From the NCBI RefSeq assembly GCF_037935975.1, contig NZ_CP149817.1, positions 1,364,001-1,428,000 of the forward strand: a DNA stretch of 64,000 nt. Reading direction: 5' to 3'. The stretch comes from Teredinibacter turnerae. Lineage in GTDB: Bacteria; Pseudomonadota; Gammaproteobacteria; Pseudomonadales; Cellvibrionaceae. Below the pieces are notes generated by a model. The model was not told the DNA's origin and searched no databases. It saw nothing but the letters and a program-made list of their open reading frames with translations. The translations under genes and the position numbers were made by a program. Positions 1 through 8,842 of the stretch are shown here, piece by piece; the first letter of the stretch is position 1; each line of letters begins with the position of its first letter.

Positions 1-705
1 TCCCGATGGGTCAGCCGCAACGCTGTCCGAAAGGTTGTCATTCGATTCGTAGCGTCCTGCACTTGCAACCAACTTGTGCGTCTTTTTAAGTACCAGGCTT
101 TTGAACGTGTCGTAGGTTCCAGATTTATCATCGCGAGCATAAACCGTTATAGGTCTGTTTGCGCCACCCACGTCAATCCAGTTACGGATCTCGCCGGCGA
201 AAATCTGCTGTATTTGCGACACCGTCAAGCTGTCTATTCGGTTGGCAGGGTGAACAATGACCGCAAGCCCATCAATAGCAACAACATGCTCAGCGGAAAA
301 ATCGAGCATATCGCCATTATCGGCCGCGAGAGATTCGACCTCGGACGATTTGATGGCGCGCGATGCCATAGCGATATCCGCGGTTTTCGCCAGTAGGCCT
401 GCAAAGCCGGTAGTGGAGCCGTGGGCGTGAATATCGATGTACACCGGGTTGAGGCCGTTGCGGCCGAGTATGCGGTACTCGTTGTCTTTTTCAGACGGCT
501 CTATGGAAACACCTGTAGCGCCTTTAGCGGTCAGCCACTCTTCAGCCCAGGTGGGCGCGAGATGAGCACCGATGGTGTTGGAGCCCTCCATAGTGAATAA
601 CAGACCTGTAGTCGCGGGCGCAAATGGCTCGGGTTCAAGGCTACGGGCAATGGGCGATAAAACGAGAAAGAAAGCAAAACAGAGTAAACAGGTTCTGGAC
701 AGCAT
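1..705 (-). CDS. PstS-like phosphate-type substrate-binding protein, C-terminus cut by window edge
   Basis: I translated the minus strand directly from position 705; the frame stays open through position 1, so the C-terminus lies outside the window. The first 22 or so residues form a signal peptide (MLSRTCLLCFAFFLVLSPIARS). The mature part carries the PstS-type hallmarks: MEGSNTIGAHL near residue 40, HGSTTGFAGLL near residue 100, an AMASRAIK segment, and a VIVHPANRIDSLT..QIQQIFAGEIRNW block followed by YARDDKSGTYDTF. In the periplasmic phosphate-binding family these segments line the oxyanion site. The protein should act in the periplasm. No strong ribosome-binding site precedes the ATG. It is divergent from a TonB-dependent receptor with a Pho box, which supports a phosphorus role. 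Some members of this group carry a C-terminal OmpA domain, which cannot be checked here. Confidence 0.85.
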   Translation of the reverse strand, partial: MLSRTCLLCFAFFLVLSPIARSLEPEPFAPATTGLLFTMEGSNTIGAHLAPTWAEEWLTAKGATGVSIEPSEKDNEYRILGRNGLNPVYIDIHAHGSTTGFAGLLAKTADIAMASRAIKSSEVESLAADNGDMLDFSAEHVVAIDGLAVIVHPANRIDSLTVSQIQQIFAGEIRNWIDVGGANRPITVYARDDKSGTYDTFKSLVLKKTHKLVASAGRYESNDNLSDSVAADPSG

Positions 706-1003
706 CTTAGTAAGGGAGTCTCGACAATAGGTAAATCGGATAGTCTGTTCGCGGCTTTTATACCGGAATGGCATAGGAAACCACGTGGCTGTGTCAAAAT
801 TGTTACGCTAAGGTGTGCAGATACTGGAAAATCTTCATCTACTCTACCAGCGAAAAATTAACACTTTGTTGCGATCTTGTAGTCTTTGACGAAAAATTAC
901 AGTTAACAAGAAAGCGATATTGCGCCCAGAAGCATACTTATGCGGCAAAATGTGAGCAACGCTGCCTACTGATTTCTGAGACGTGTCAAAGCTTTTTGAT
1001 CGC

Positions 1004-1021
1004 ATGTCACTTATCTGCAAT
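1004..1021 (+). promoter_or_regulatory. Secondary Pho-box-like site
   Basis: The sequence ATGTCACTTATCTGCAAT matches the E. coli Pho-box consensus (CTGTCATAWAWCTGTMAY) at 14 of 18 positions by my count. An ATAAAA hexamer lies about 10 bases downstream, where a -10 element would sit. It is about 190 bases upstream of the stronger site and reads the same way. It may be an additional PhoB site or a chance match. Confidence 0.35.
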
Positions 1022-1208
1022 AAAACCTTCATAAAACAATCGTACGAACGTAAAGATCCGCATTTACCGTAACGGGCTGCGGATTCGATCCTGTCTTGGC
1101 GGTCACTGCCTAATTATTTGAACAAAAAACGCACAAAATCGTGTCATTGGCCGACCATAACTCATCACATTACTTACACGGGACAACCTTTGTTTGTTAG
1201 TCACGCGG

Positions 1209-1242
1209 CTGTCATATATCTGTAACAGATGGCGGACAGAAT
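1209..1242 (+). promoter_or_regulatory. Pho box plus candidate -10 element for the TonB-dependent receptor
   Basis: Positions 1209-1226 read CTGTCATATATCTGTAAC, matching every position of the classical Pho-box consensus, with two CTGT half-sites 11 bases apart. A CAGAAT hexamer (four of six matches to TATAAT) starts at 1237, ten bases after the box. This is the spacing seen at PhoB-activated promoters, where the box replaces the -35. Transcription would start near 1250 and leave a leader of about 145 bases before the receptor ATG at 1394. Confidence 0.85.
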
Positions 1243-1308
1243 GCCGAGGGAAATCAAGGTGACAACAGTGCGCTGGAGTAGCCGCGTTCCAATCCTGAAT
1301 TTGTAATG

Positions 1309-1331
1309 GGGCGATTCCATTGGGGTCGCCC
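1309..1331 (+). terminator. Short GC hairpin in the receptor leader
   Basis: GGGCGA and TCGCCC form a six-base stem with an 11-base loop, followed by TTAATTAATT rather than a run of T. It lies between the predicted Pho promoter and the receptor start, so it could be a weak attenuator or an mRNA-stabilising structure. A real terminator function is uncertain. Confidence 0.3.
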
Positions 1332-1393
1332 TTAATTAATTAGCCTATATGCTGGCCCGAGCGGCCCACTCAACTTTACTTGGGGTGTAATAG

Positions 1394-3958
1394 ATGAAAT
1401 CCACTAACTGGTCACCGACTGTGGCCGTTCTTGTTGCCTGCGGTGTAAGTCAGGCATTCGCCGATTCTGCCACTGCCGATGCCACAACAGATTCAGCCGC
1501 CCCAATGGTTGAAGAGATGATGGTTCTGGCGAGCTACACGCCGATGGAGAACGCGACGGATGTAGAACGTCAGTCCTCTGAAATTGTTGATGCGGTAGAT
1601 GCGGACCAATTGGCAAAGTTTGGTGATTCCAACGTTGCCGCTGCGGCCAAGCGAGTTGCGGGCGTTTCAATTAATGACGATAAATATGTTGTATTGCGCG
1701 GTTTGGATGGTCGTTATGTTTCTGCCACGCTTAATGGCAACCTGATGCCGACGACTGACCCATTGCGTCGCGATGTACAGCTCGACCTGTTTCCGTCGAA
1801 CATATTAAAAAATATCCAAATCCAGAAAAGTTATTCCGTTGATTTGCCGGGCACGACCACGGGTGGTTCTTTGGGGATGGCTACCAAAGGTTTACCTGAT
1901 GAGCGCGTAACCAAATTATCTGTGTCGGGCGGTTATAATTTTGATGTGACCGGAAGTGATATTGTGTCGTACGAAGGTAGTGGTACGGACTGGTTAACCT
2001 ACGACGACGGCTTTCGTGATGTGCCTGCTGAAGTTAACAGTGCCTACGATGGTACTTCCGGCTACCCGGTGAACGTGTGTGATGGTTTCGGTTGTGATGT
2101 GTCTTTTGAAGACGCTGGACGGTTGGGCCAGCAGTTTCCAACCAGCTATAACATCGAGAATAAATCAGCTAGTCCCGATTGGAGTGTTGGTGTTTCCCAC
2201 GGCAACCGAATCGAGAGTGGTCTGGGTTCTTTCGGTTACTACGCCTCAGGGTATCTGGGCAATAAAACCAGTGCGCGAATTGACGCTCAATTTTCAACCG
2301 GTGATAAAATAGGTACATACAACCGTAGCAAAGAAAGCGCTAAGCTCGGTGGGTATTTGGTATTAGGCTTCGAAGATAATCATGACGGTGAGTGGTTGAG
2401 TAAAACCATATTGCTGCGCCAATCCGAAAACGTTACCAAAGTTGAGGATGGGTATAACAACTATTCTGAACAAAATTATAAACAAGCTACACTCCGCTGG
2501 AATGAGCGCCAATTTCTATCTCAACAGTTTTCTGGTAAGCATTTCTTCTTTTCAACTCACGAGCTTGAGTGGCGAGCCGCTGTTTCTCAGACGACCATGG
2601 ATGAGCCTGATCGTAAGAGTTGGACATATTCAGAGAATCGTTTAATTACCAGCTCTAGTGAGCGACGTTTTTCTGAACTAACAGAAGATAGTAATGATTT
2701 TGGTTTGAGCTACTTAATGCCGGTAGATTTTTCAACCAATATCTCTACCGCTTTTAAGGCCGGCTATCTTTACAATACGCGAGAGAGATCTTGGGATATT
2801 GCCCGTTTTCGTTTCGTTGATCATCCCGCTGTGAATGCTTTACCGCCGATTGATAAAACACTGACTCCTGACGAGTTATTGTCACCAGAAAATCTGGAAT
2901 GTCGAGATGTAGGTGGTGAACTTTGTGCAGCCTATTTCTATCTGCAAAAGTCCACAGTGAGTACGGATAGTTTCAATTCTGATATCGAGACAACGGCATA
3001 CTATTTCAATACAGAAACAACTTTTGGTTCTGCGTGGAAATTGGTAGCTGGAGTCCGGCAAGAAGACAATTTTATTGAGCTCTATTATCCGTACCGCAAT
3101 AGTAGCGACCCTGCGCGGGATTACAGCACCTTGGATGTAAGCGATACCTTACCCGCGCTATCGCTGAGCTTTACACCGAGCGATTATTGGCAATTTCGCC
3201 TCTCGTCTAGTCAGACCATTTCACTCCCCGGTGTGATTGAACGCTCCGAGGCGTCGTTGCTCGACCCTGAAACCGATACCCGAATTTTTGGCAACCCGGA
3301 TCTTCAGCCTGCCACAATCGATAATCTCGATTTTCGTGTTGAATATTATTTTGATGATGGTGGTAGCATTTCTTTAGCGTTGTTTAATAAAACTATCAAC
3401 GACCCTATTGAAAAAACGCTAGAAAATGCCTCTGGCTCAGCGGCCGATGGCTACACCTTCAACAATGCGACGTCGGCTGATTTAAGCGGTGTTGAAATTG
3501 ATTTTAGCAAAGTACTCATGGAAACGGGCAGCATCGCGATAGATGTTGGCGGCAACATGTCTTTTATTGAGTCTGAAGTTACTTTGGATGCCGCGAGCCT
3601 TGCTTTAGAGGGGGCTGACGCACAGGGGCGCGAGCTGCAAGGTCAATCACCTTTCCTGTTTAATGCACAGGTTGGTTTTGAACACTTGGCTAGCCAACAA
3701 CAAGTTAACCTGCTCGTTAACTACTTTGACGATAAAATTTTTGCTGTAGGCAAGGGTATTTACGTTGATAACGAATACGAGTCGGGTCAGGTTTCTCTTG
3801 ACTTAACCTACAGCAAGACTTTCTTGAATGAGTCGGTAGTGAAAGTTAAGTTGTCCAATATTTTGAACAGCGAAACTGAGCGCACACAGAATGGAGCTGT
3901 GACCGAAAGCTACAAAGAAGGTACAGAACTTCAGATCGGTTACTCGTACTCGTTCTAA
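1394..3958 (+). CDS. TonB-dependent outer-membrane receptor, Pho-box controlled
   Basis: The 854-residue product starts with a signal peptide ending near AFA-DS (about residue 23). A possible TonB box (EEMMVLAS) follows near residue 40. The plug domain (about 55-175) has the usual pattern: a DQLAKFGDSNVAAAAKRVAGVSI segment, a VVLRGLDGRY motif and LFPSNILKNIQIQKSYSVDLPGTTTGGS. The remainder is a 22-strand-type barrel rich in alternating aromatic residues, ending in the barrel signature GYSYSF with terminal Phe. Such receptors import scarce ligands across the outer membrane using TonB energy. The ligand is not recognisable from sequence. The perfect Pho box upstream and the PstS-like neighbour suggest a phosphorus-containing ligand. 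The downstream duplicated lipoprotein is probably a surface partner in the same transcript. Confidence 0.9.
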   Translation: MKSTNWSPTVAVLVACGVSQAFADSATADATTDSAAPMVEEMMVLASYTPMENATDVERQSSEIVDAVDADQLAKFGDSNVAAAAKRVAGVSINDDKYVVLRGLDGRYVSATLNGNLMPTTDPLRRDVQLDLFPSNILKNIQIQKSYSVDLPGTTTGGSLGMATKGLPDERVTKLSVSGGYNFDVTGSDIVSYEGSGTDWLTYDDGFRDVPAEVNSAYDGTSGYPVNVCDGFGCDVSFEDAGRLGQQFPTSYNIENKSASPDWSVGVSHGNRIESGLGSFGYYASGYLGNKTSARIDAQFSTGDKIGTYNRSKESAKLGGYLVLGFEDNHDGEWLSKTILLRQSENVTKVEDGYNNYSEQNYKQATLRWNERQFLSQQFSGKHFFFSTHELEWRAAVSQTTMDEPDRKSWTYSENRLITSSSERRFSELTEDSNDFGLSYLMPVDFSTNISTAFKAGYLYNTRERSWDIARFRFVDHPAVNALPPIDKTLTPDELLSPENLECRDVGGELCAAYFYLQKSTVSTDSFNSDIETTAYYFNTETTFGSAWKLVAGVRQEDNFIELYYPYRNSSDPARDYSTLDVSDTLPALSLSFTPSDYWQFRLSSSQTISLPGVIERSEASLLDPETDTRIFGNPDLQPATIDNLDFRVEYYFDDGGSISLALFNKTINDPIEKTLENASGSAADGYTFNNATSADLSGVEIDFSKVLMETGSIAIDVGGNMSFIESEVTLDAASLALEGADAQGRELQGQSPFLFNAQVGFEHLASQQQVNLLVNYFDDKIFAVGKGIYVDNEYESGQVSLDLTYSKTFLNESVVKVKLSNILNSETERTQNGAVTESYKEGTELQIGYSYSF

Positions 3959-4111
3959 TTTTTTAGTTTTACTAATTCACACAGATTTAGTAATAAAAAC
4001 GTAATGGACGACTGTTAGAAAGTGAGAAATATTTCTCATCTCTCGTACCTAGAGATTGATGAAAATTTAAACTCGGTAGTACCCAATACTAACCAAAAGC
4101 GGAAAGATGAT

Positions 4112-6955
4112 ATGAAACTTGTAAAATCTGCTCTAGCCTTAGCGATGGCGAGCGCACTGCTCACAGCATGCGGCGGCAGTGATAGCGGCGGCTCGAAACC
4201 CAGTGCTACGCCAACGCCTGCACCTACAGCAAGCTGCAACGATGGTTTGCCTAGCTTTGTTACTTGTACTGATGTTGACGGTGCAGCAGACGTTTATGTT
4301 GTTACTGGCGAAATCAACGAAGACTTCACAATGGACCTTAGTGAAGATAAAGACTGGCGTATTCAAGGCACTGTGACTGTTGGTACTGGTAACATCACCG
4401 AAGTCGCGAATGACGCGGAGGTCGATGCGCTTAAAGCTGCCGGTGTAACACTTACCATTGAACCAGGTGTTCATGTTCGCGCGTTTAATACAGCGAAGTT
4501 GATTGTTACTCGTGGCTCCAAAATTATGGCCGAAGGTACTGCAGCTGCGCCGATCACCTTCAGTTCCGGCCTGGATGAAGATTTCGATGGTGAAGGCGAG
4601 TGGGGTGGCGTAGTCATCCAAGGCTTTGCGCCACAATATGGCGGCGGGAGCAACGGCGTACCTTGCTACGGCGATGGAACGACTTGTAACGTACCTGGCG
4701 AAGGCGGCGATGATGTTGGTTTCTTTGGTGGCAATATCCTTAACGATAACAGCGGTGTAATTCAGTACGTACGCATTGCTGAAGGCGGTTTGGTTGAAGG
4801 TCCTGGTAACGAAGTAAATGGTTTGACGCTGCAAGGCGTTGGTTACGGCACTACTATCGACCACATTCAAGTACACAACAACCTTGACGATGGTATTGAG
4901 TGGTTCGGTGGAACGGTTAACGTTTCACACGTTGTACTGACCAATAACGATGACGACGATATTGATTTCGATGAAGGCTATGTGGGTAACATCCAGTTCG
5001 CACTGGTTGTTAAAAACCAAACCAAAGAAGCACCTACAGGCTCCAACGATCCTCGTGGGATTGAAGCAAACTCCGATGACGAAGATTTTGTAGAAGAAAC
5101 TCACGCTTCTATTGCAAACGTGACCATTATCGGTGGCCCAGTTAACAATAATGCTGATGCAGAGAAGGGTCGTCAGCCTGGTATGCGTTTACGCGGTGCG
5201 GTTAGCGCTAACATTTATAACTCTGTAGTTGAAGGTTTTGATGCTGGCTGCTTGCAAATTGCTAACGCAGATAAAGATGGCGATGGCGAAGGCACTGAAC
5301 TGGCTTATACGCACATCAATCTGACCAATGTTATTGGTGACTGTACCAGCGGTTTCTATAAGTCTGGTGAAGCAGAGTCATCTTCAGAATCCGGCGGTGC
5401 TGCTGTAACTTTTGATGATGCTTACGCGGTAATCGAATCCGTTGCATCACTGCAAGACGCAGCGCTGATCGAAACTGTCGGAGACTCCGACTTTATGTTC
5501 GAGCAAACCGACTATATCGGTGCTGTTGAACCAGGCACAGCTGCAGAAGATGCTTGGTGGGCTGGTTGGACTCTGCCAGGTACCTTGAGCGATTCTGTCA
5601 CTACACCTCCGGCTGAAGCTGATTTTGTTACCTGTGCTGGTGGTATTTGTACCATCGAAGGTAATATCGACGAAGATTACACCCTGGTAACAGGCGTTGA
5701 ATGGCGTATTCGCGGTACTGTAACGGTTGGTAGTGGTAACCTGGAAGAACTGACCTCCGTACAAGACGTTGCTGCAGTTAAAGCTGCTGGTGTTACCCTG
5801 ACTATTCAGCCTGGCGTTAATGTGCGCGGATACAACACCGCTAAGCTGATCGTTACTCGCGGCTCCAAGCTTATGGCTGATGGTCTACCCTATGCGCCAA
5901 TTACTTTCAGTTCAGCGCTGGATTCCAACTTCGAGGGCCAAGGCGAGTGGGGTGGTGTTGTTGTGCAAGGTTTTGCACCACACTACAGCGCAGCTGATGG
6001 TGGCCGTTGTGACTCAGTAGTCGCTGATGTTTGTAATGTGAAGGGTGAAGGCGGCGATGACATCGGTTTCTTTGGTGGAACAGATGAGGCTGACAACAGC
6101 GGTGTTATTCGCTATGTCCGTATCGCAGAAGGTGGACTTGTGGCTGGGCCTAATAACGAGGTGAACGGTCTCACTCTACAAGGTGTGGGTTACAACACAG
6201 TCGTTGACTATGTGCAGGTTCATGCAAATCAGGATGATGGTATCGAATGGTTTGGCGGTACAGTGAACGTCAAGCATGCGGTTCTCACCAGTAACGACGA
6301 CGACGACATCGATTTCGACGAAGGCTTCGTCGGTAATATTCAGTATGCACTGATTATCAAGAGCCAAACGAAAGAGTCGCCTACCGGCAGCAATGACCCA
6401 CGTGGTATTGAAGCGAATTCGGACAATCAGGATTTTGTGCGCGAAACAACGGCTGCTCTCGCTAACGTTACCATTATCGGCGGCCCAGTGAACAATGACC
6501 CAGATGCAGCAAAAGGTGCTCAGCCGGGCGTTCGTTTGCGCGGCGCAGTGAACGTTAATATGTTCAATTCTGTGGTTGAAGGGTTTGATAAGGGGTGCGT
6601 TCAAATCAACGATGCGGACGCCTCAAATGTTGGCGGGAACCCTGGCGACATTACTGTTACCACGAACGTTGCATTTACAAATGTCTTCGGCGCATGCCAA
6701 ACCGGTTTCTACACCACTAGCTCAGACCATGATGCACAGTCTGAAGTTACCTCTGGTGCGCGAACTGTAGCATTTGACGGTTCTTACGCGCTTGAGGGAG
6801 CCGAGGCGACACTGGCTGCTCCGCTTACTATCAGTGCGGTAGGTAACTCCGGTTTCGCCTTTGACGCCACAGACTATGTTGGTGCGGTTAAACCCGGTAC
6901 TTCTGCGGAAGACGCCTGGTGGGCTGGCTGGACTCTGCCTGGAACTGTTGATTAA
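4112..6955 (+). CDS. Lipoprotein with two duplicated beta-helix modules
   Basis: I place the start at ATG 4112, preceded by GGAAAG five bases upstream, giving a lipoprotein signal with lipobox LLTAC (Cys at about residue 19) and a Ser/Pro/Thr-rich linker. An in-frame upstream start at 4022 would hide the signal peptide and is unlikely. The rest consists of two modules, about residues 40-495 and 499-947. They are near-copies: both carry TVTVG.GN, NTAKLIVTRGSK.MA.G, GEWGGVV.QGFAP, GVI.YVRIAEGGLV.GP, DDGIEWFGGTVNV, NDDDDIDFDEG, SNDPRGIEANS and AEDAWWAGWTLPGT. Length and repeat pattern suggest a right-handed parallel beta-helix. Homologous single-module proteins are often found next to TonB-dependent receptors, but no function is established that I know of. 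A rho-independent terminator follows, so receptor and lipoprotein likely form one operon. Confidence 0.85.
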   Translation: MKLVKSALALAMASALLTACGGSDSGGSKPSATPTPAPTASCNDGLPSFVTCTDVDGAADVYVVTGEINEDFTMDLSEDKDWRIQGTVTVGTGNITEVANDAEVDALKAAGVTLTIEPGVHVRAFNTAKLIVTRGSKIMAEGTAAAPITFSSGLDEDFDGEGEWGGVVIQGFAPQYGGGSNGVPCYGDGTTCNVPGEGGDDVGFFGGNILNDNSGVIQYVRIAEGGLVEGPGNEVNGLTLQGVGYGTTIDHIQVHNNLDDGIEWFGGTVNVSHVVLTNNDDDDIDFDEGYVGNIQFALVVKNQTKEAPTGSNDPRGIEANSDDEDFVEETHASIANVTIIGGPVNNNADAEKGRQPGMRLRGAVSANIYNSVVEGFDAGCLQIANADKDGDGEGTELAYTHINLTNVIGDCTSGFYKSGEAESSSESGGAAVTFDDAYAVIESVASLQDAALIETVGDSDFMFEQTDYIGAVEPGTAAEDAWWAGWTLPGTLSDSVTTPPAEADFVTCAGGICTIEGNIDEDYTLVTGVEWRIRGTVTVGSGNLEELTSVQDVAAVKAAGVTLTIQPGVNVRGYNTAKLIVTRGSKLMADGLPYAPITFSSALDSNFEGQGEWGGVVVQGFAPHYSAADGGRCDSVVADVCNVKGEGGDDIGFFGGTDEADNSGVIRYVRIAEGGLVAGPNNEVNGLTLQGVGYNTVVDYVQVHANQDDGIEWFGGTVNVKHAVLTSNDDDDIDFDEGFVGNIQYALIIKSQTKESPTGSNDPRGIEANSDNQDFVRETTAALANVTIIGGPVNNDPDAAKGAQPGVRLRGAVNVNMFNSVVEGFDKGCVQINDADASNVGGNPGDITVTTNVAFTNVFGACQTGFYTTSSDHDAQSEVTSGARTVAFDGSYALEGAEATLAAPLTISAVGNSGFAFDATDYVGAVKPGTSAEDAWWAGWTLPGTVD

Positions 6956-6978
6956 TTTTAGCTTTCAGTTTACATGTT

Positions 6979-7007
6979 AAAAAGCGGCCTTCGGGTCGCT
7001 TTTTTTA
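6979..7007 (+). terminator. Rho-independent terminator after the lipoprotein gene
   Basis: AAAAAGCGGCC and GGTCGCTTTTT form a stem around a TTCG tetraloop and run directly into seven T residues. It sits 24 bases after the stop codon of the duplicated lipoprotein. Confidence 0.9.
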
Positions 7008-7614
7008 TGCGCGTATCGCTTCTCTCTAGCGTTACAAAGCGAGTCGAGTGGTTAAATCTCGGCGTGAGAATGTCTGGTAAGACTCGTCTAGAAAAATTTA
7101 ATGCTGCTCAAAACTTTTGAAACGCGCGTTGAAGGGCAAATTTAATTTTGTCCGCTGCTCAATCGGTGGAGTATCAGATTACCTGTCAACAAATACGCTG
7201 CCGGGAGCTGCTAATAAATTGCTTGGTTAACCATGTGGCGTTTTAACTTTGCTGTATTGAATAGCTGATACTAGGTTTGAATGTTTATGTCAGCGCGTTG
7301 GTGACGTTAGAAAAGTATTACCGAGTGATACCGAAAACAATGAATTTGCCGACGGTTTAGCGTTGGATTCGGCGAGGGCGAGTGCAGAGCCTTGTTGTGA
7401 ACACAGTTGTTGACGTTTGTGCAATGAGCGTGGGCTAGGTTAGTCACCGCTAGAGGCTATGGCTCAATTTAGCGCTAGTTAATTTAGCAGGGAAATTATT
7501 CTGCCTGAGAGGTGCCTTGAGTGAAGGGTTTTGCGGTAGCATCGAATACGATACCACCGCTATCAAGTACTATAAGATTCAAAAGTAATTTTAGGCTACT
7601 GCCGTAACCCCCCC
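7008..7614. other. Intergenic region with no recognisable content
   Basis: About 600 bases lie between a terminator and the end of the convergent phosphoesterase gene. I see no open frame with a ribosome-binding site, no tRNA, no repeat and no clear hairpin. A run of eight C residues (about 7607-7614) abuts the phosphoesterase stop. It may be decayed sequence. Confidence 0.5.
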
Positions 7615-8427
7615 CTAAGCCGCATCCAACTCCCCGTCATTACCTTCCAAAACACCACGGTCGGAGGCTTTCAGCTCTACTCGATCGACGCAGTGCAACA
7701 GATGTAAATTCCCGGCGTAATCTTCCGTGAGTGCTGTGCAGCTTTCTATCCAATCCCCGGTGTTGGCGTACACAAAGTTATCGGTTGTCTCCAGGTCTGC
7801 GCGATGAATGTGACCGCAAATAACACCGTCGTAGCGGCGTTTTTTAGCTTCGCGGATGACCTGTTTCTTGTAGCGCTCGATGGCGGCGCGTGCGCCGTGG
7901 ATATTGTCTTTAATTTGCCCGGCAAGTGAGAAATAGGGCATACCCGCGAGGCGGCGAAAACGGTTGCCCCAACGGTTGATAAACAGCAATAAATTATAGG
8001 CCGCGTCACCGGTCATGCGTTTTAGCCAATCGTATTTCATGTAGGCGTCAACGGCGTCACCGTGGAGTATCCAGTATTTCTTGCCGGATACGCTGGTGTA
8101 TTCGTGTTCGATGGCTATTTCTATCGGCCCGAATTTCTGTCCGGCGAAACGGCGCATGGGGTCGTCGTGGTTGCCTGGAATGTAGATTACCCGGGTGCCT
8201 TTGTCTGCCAGTTCGTAGAGCTTGAGCAGGATATGGTAGTGCTCTTGTGGCCAGTAGATCCGTTTTTTTAGGGACCAGAGGTCGACAATGTCACCCACCA
8301 GGTACAGGGTGTCGCATTGCACAGACGACAGGAACTTATAGAGGTAGTCGACTTTGCAGTCCTTGAAGCCGAGGTGAACGTCAGAAATCCACACGGTACG
8401 CGCATTTACGTGCTGAGAGACTGTCAT
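7615..8427 (-). CDS. LpxH/PlcP-type metallophosphoesterase
   Basis: The 270-residue protein has the complete calcineurin-type metal site: ISDVHLG (about residue 14), YLVGDIVDLW (about 43), IPGNHDDP (about 86) and CGHIHRA (about 200), plus a histidine in WILHGDAVD. It belongs to the family usually annotated as UDP-2,3-diacylglucosamine diphosphatase. Members with the YLVGDIVD.W and YWPQEH segments include PlcP, a phospholipase C that strips phosphorus from membrane lipids under phosphate starvation. It lacks a signal peptide, so it should act at the cytoplasmic face of the membrane. The GAGGAG Shine-Dalgarno at 8436-8441 fixes the ATG. The nearby Pho-type locus favours the PlcP reading, but no lipid glycosyltransferase partner (agt) is seen nearby, so a lipid A role or another substrate remains possible. 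Confidence 0.75.
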   Translation of the reverse strand: MTVSQHVNARTVWISDVHLGFKDCKVDYLYKFLSSVQCDTLYLVGDIVDLWSLKKRIYWPQEHYHILLKLYELADKGTRVIYIPGNHDDPMRRFAGQKFGPIEIAIEHEYTSVSGKKYWILHGDAVDAYMKYDWLKRMTGDAAYNLLLFINRWGNRFRRLAGMPYFSLAGQIKDNIHGARAAIERYKKQVIREAKKRRYDGVICGHIHRADLETTDNFVYANTGDWIESCTALTEDYAGNLHLLHCVDRVELKASDRGVLEGNDGELDAA

Positions 8428-8792
8428 GAAAAATGCTCCTCAATGGGTTCGTCTGACTAGCTCAATACTTCGTCCCATCAGCCCTGGAAGGCGTACGAGC
8501 GATTTCCAGACAAACGTATCTATTGGCGCACAGTGTCGATTCGCAGGGTGACGGTTTGTTAACAGCAATATGAAGGTTTGGTTAAAATCCGCACTAATTT
8601 ACTCTTTAAGTGTTTGTTTTTATGAGAATATTTCATTGGCGGCTCATTCTGGTAACGCACGCCAGTAGATACCGGTAGGTGGCGCGCCTAGTTACACCGA
8701 AAGCCGTTGGTGTTCAAAGAGTCAAAGGGGCGTAGCTGTGTAATAGATAAAATATATTAAGTATATCTTTTCTATTGTTTTGATATTTTATT
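8428..8792. other. Intergenic region upstream of two divergent genes
   Basis: This gap contains the promoters of the phosphoesterase (leftward) and the DUF2061 gene (rightward). Around 8558-8576, reading leftward, there is a weak Pho-box-like match (CATA and CTGT blocks, about 12 of 18 positions). The part from about 8735 is very AT-rich. No gene is apparent. Confidence 0.45.
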
Positions 8793-8811
8793 GAGAGTGA
8801 TTATCATTAAT
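8793..8811 (+). promoter_or_regulatory. Fur-box-like operator
   Basis: GAGAGTGATTATCATTAAT matches the 19-base Fur consensus (GATAATGATAATCATTATC) at 14 of 19 positions, including the central TGAT.ATCATTA core. It lies about 30 bases before the DUF2061 start in an AT-rich promoter region, so iron-responsive repression is plausible. Confidence 0.65.
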
Positions 8812-8842
8812 GTAAAGTGATATTCAACTGGAGCACATACCT

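Larger units (their letters stand above)
706..1393. other. Divergent intergenic region with Pho-type sites
   Basis: This 688-base gap separates the PstS-like gene from the TonB-dependent receptor gene. It contains no convincing gene. It does hold one perfect and one weaker Pho-box match reading toward the receptor, and a short hairpin; these are listed separately. Short open frames near 813-1034 have no ribosome-binding site and no recognisable product. Confidence 0.6.

Noticed and set aside
788-805. Third Pho-box-like site (CTGTGTCAAAATTGTTAC)
   Set aside because: Only the outer half-sites match; the CATA block is lost, and it does not read toward the PstS-like gene.
4139-4876. 245-codon open frame antisense to the duplicated lipoprotein gene
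   Set aside because: It arises because the lipoprotein codon pattern avoids stops in this frame. It has no ribosome-binding site and the product looks random.
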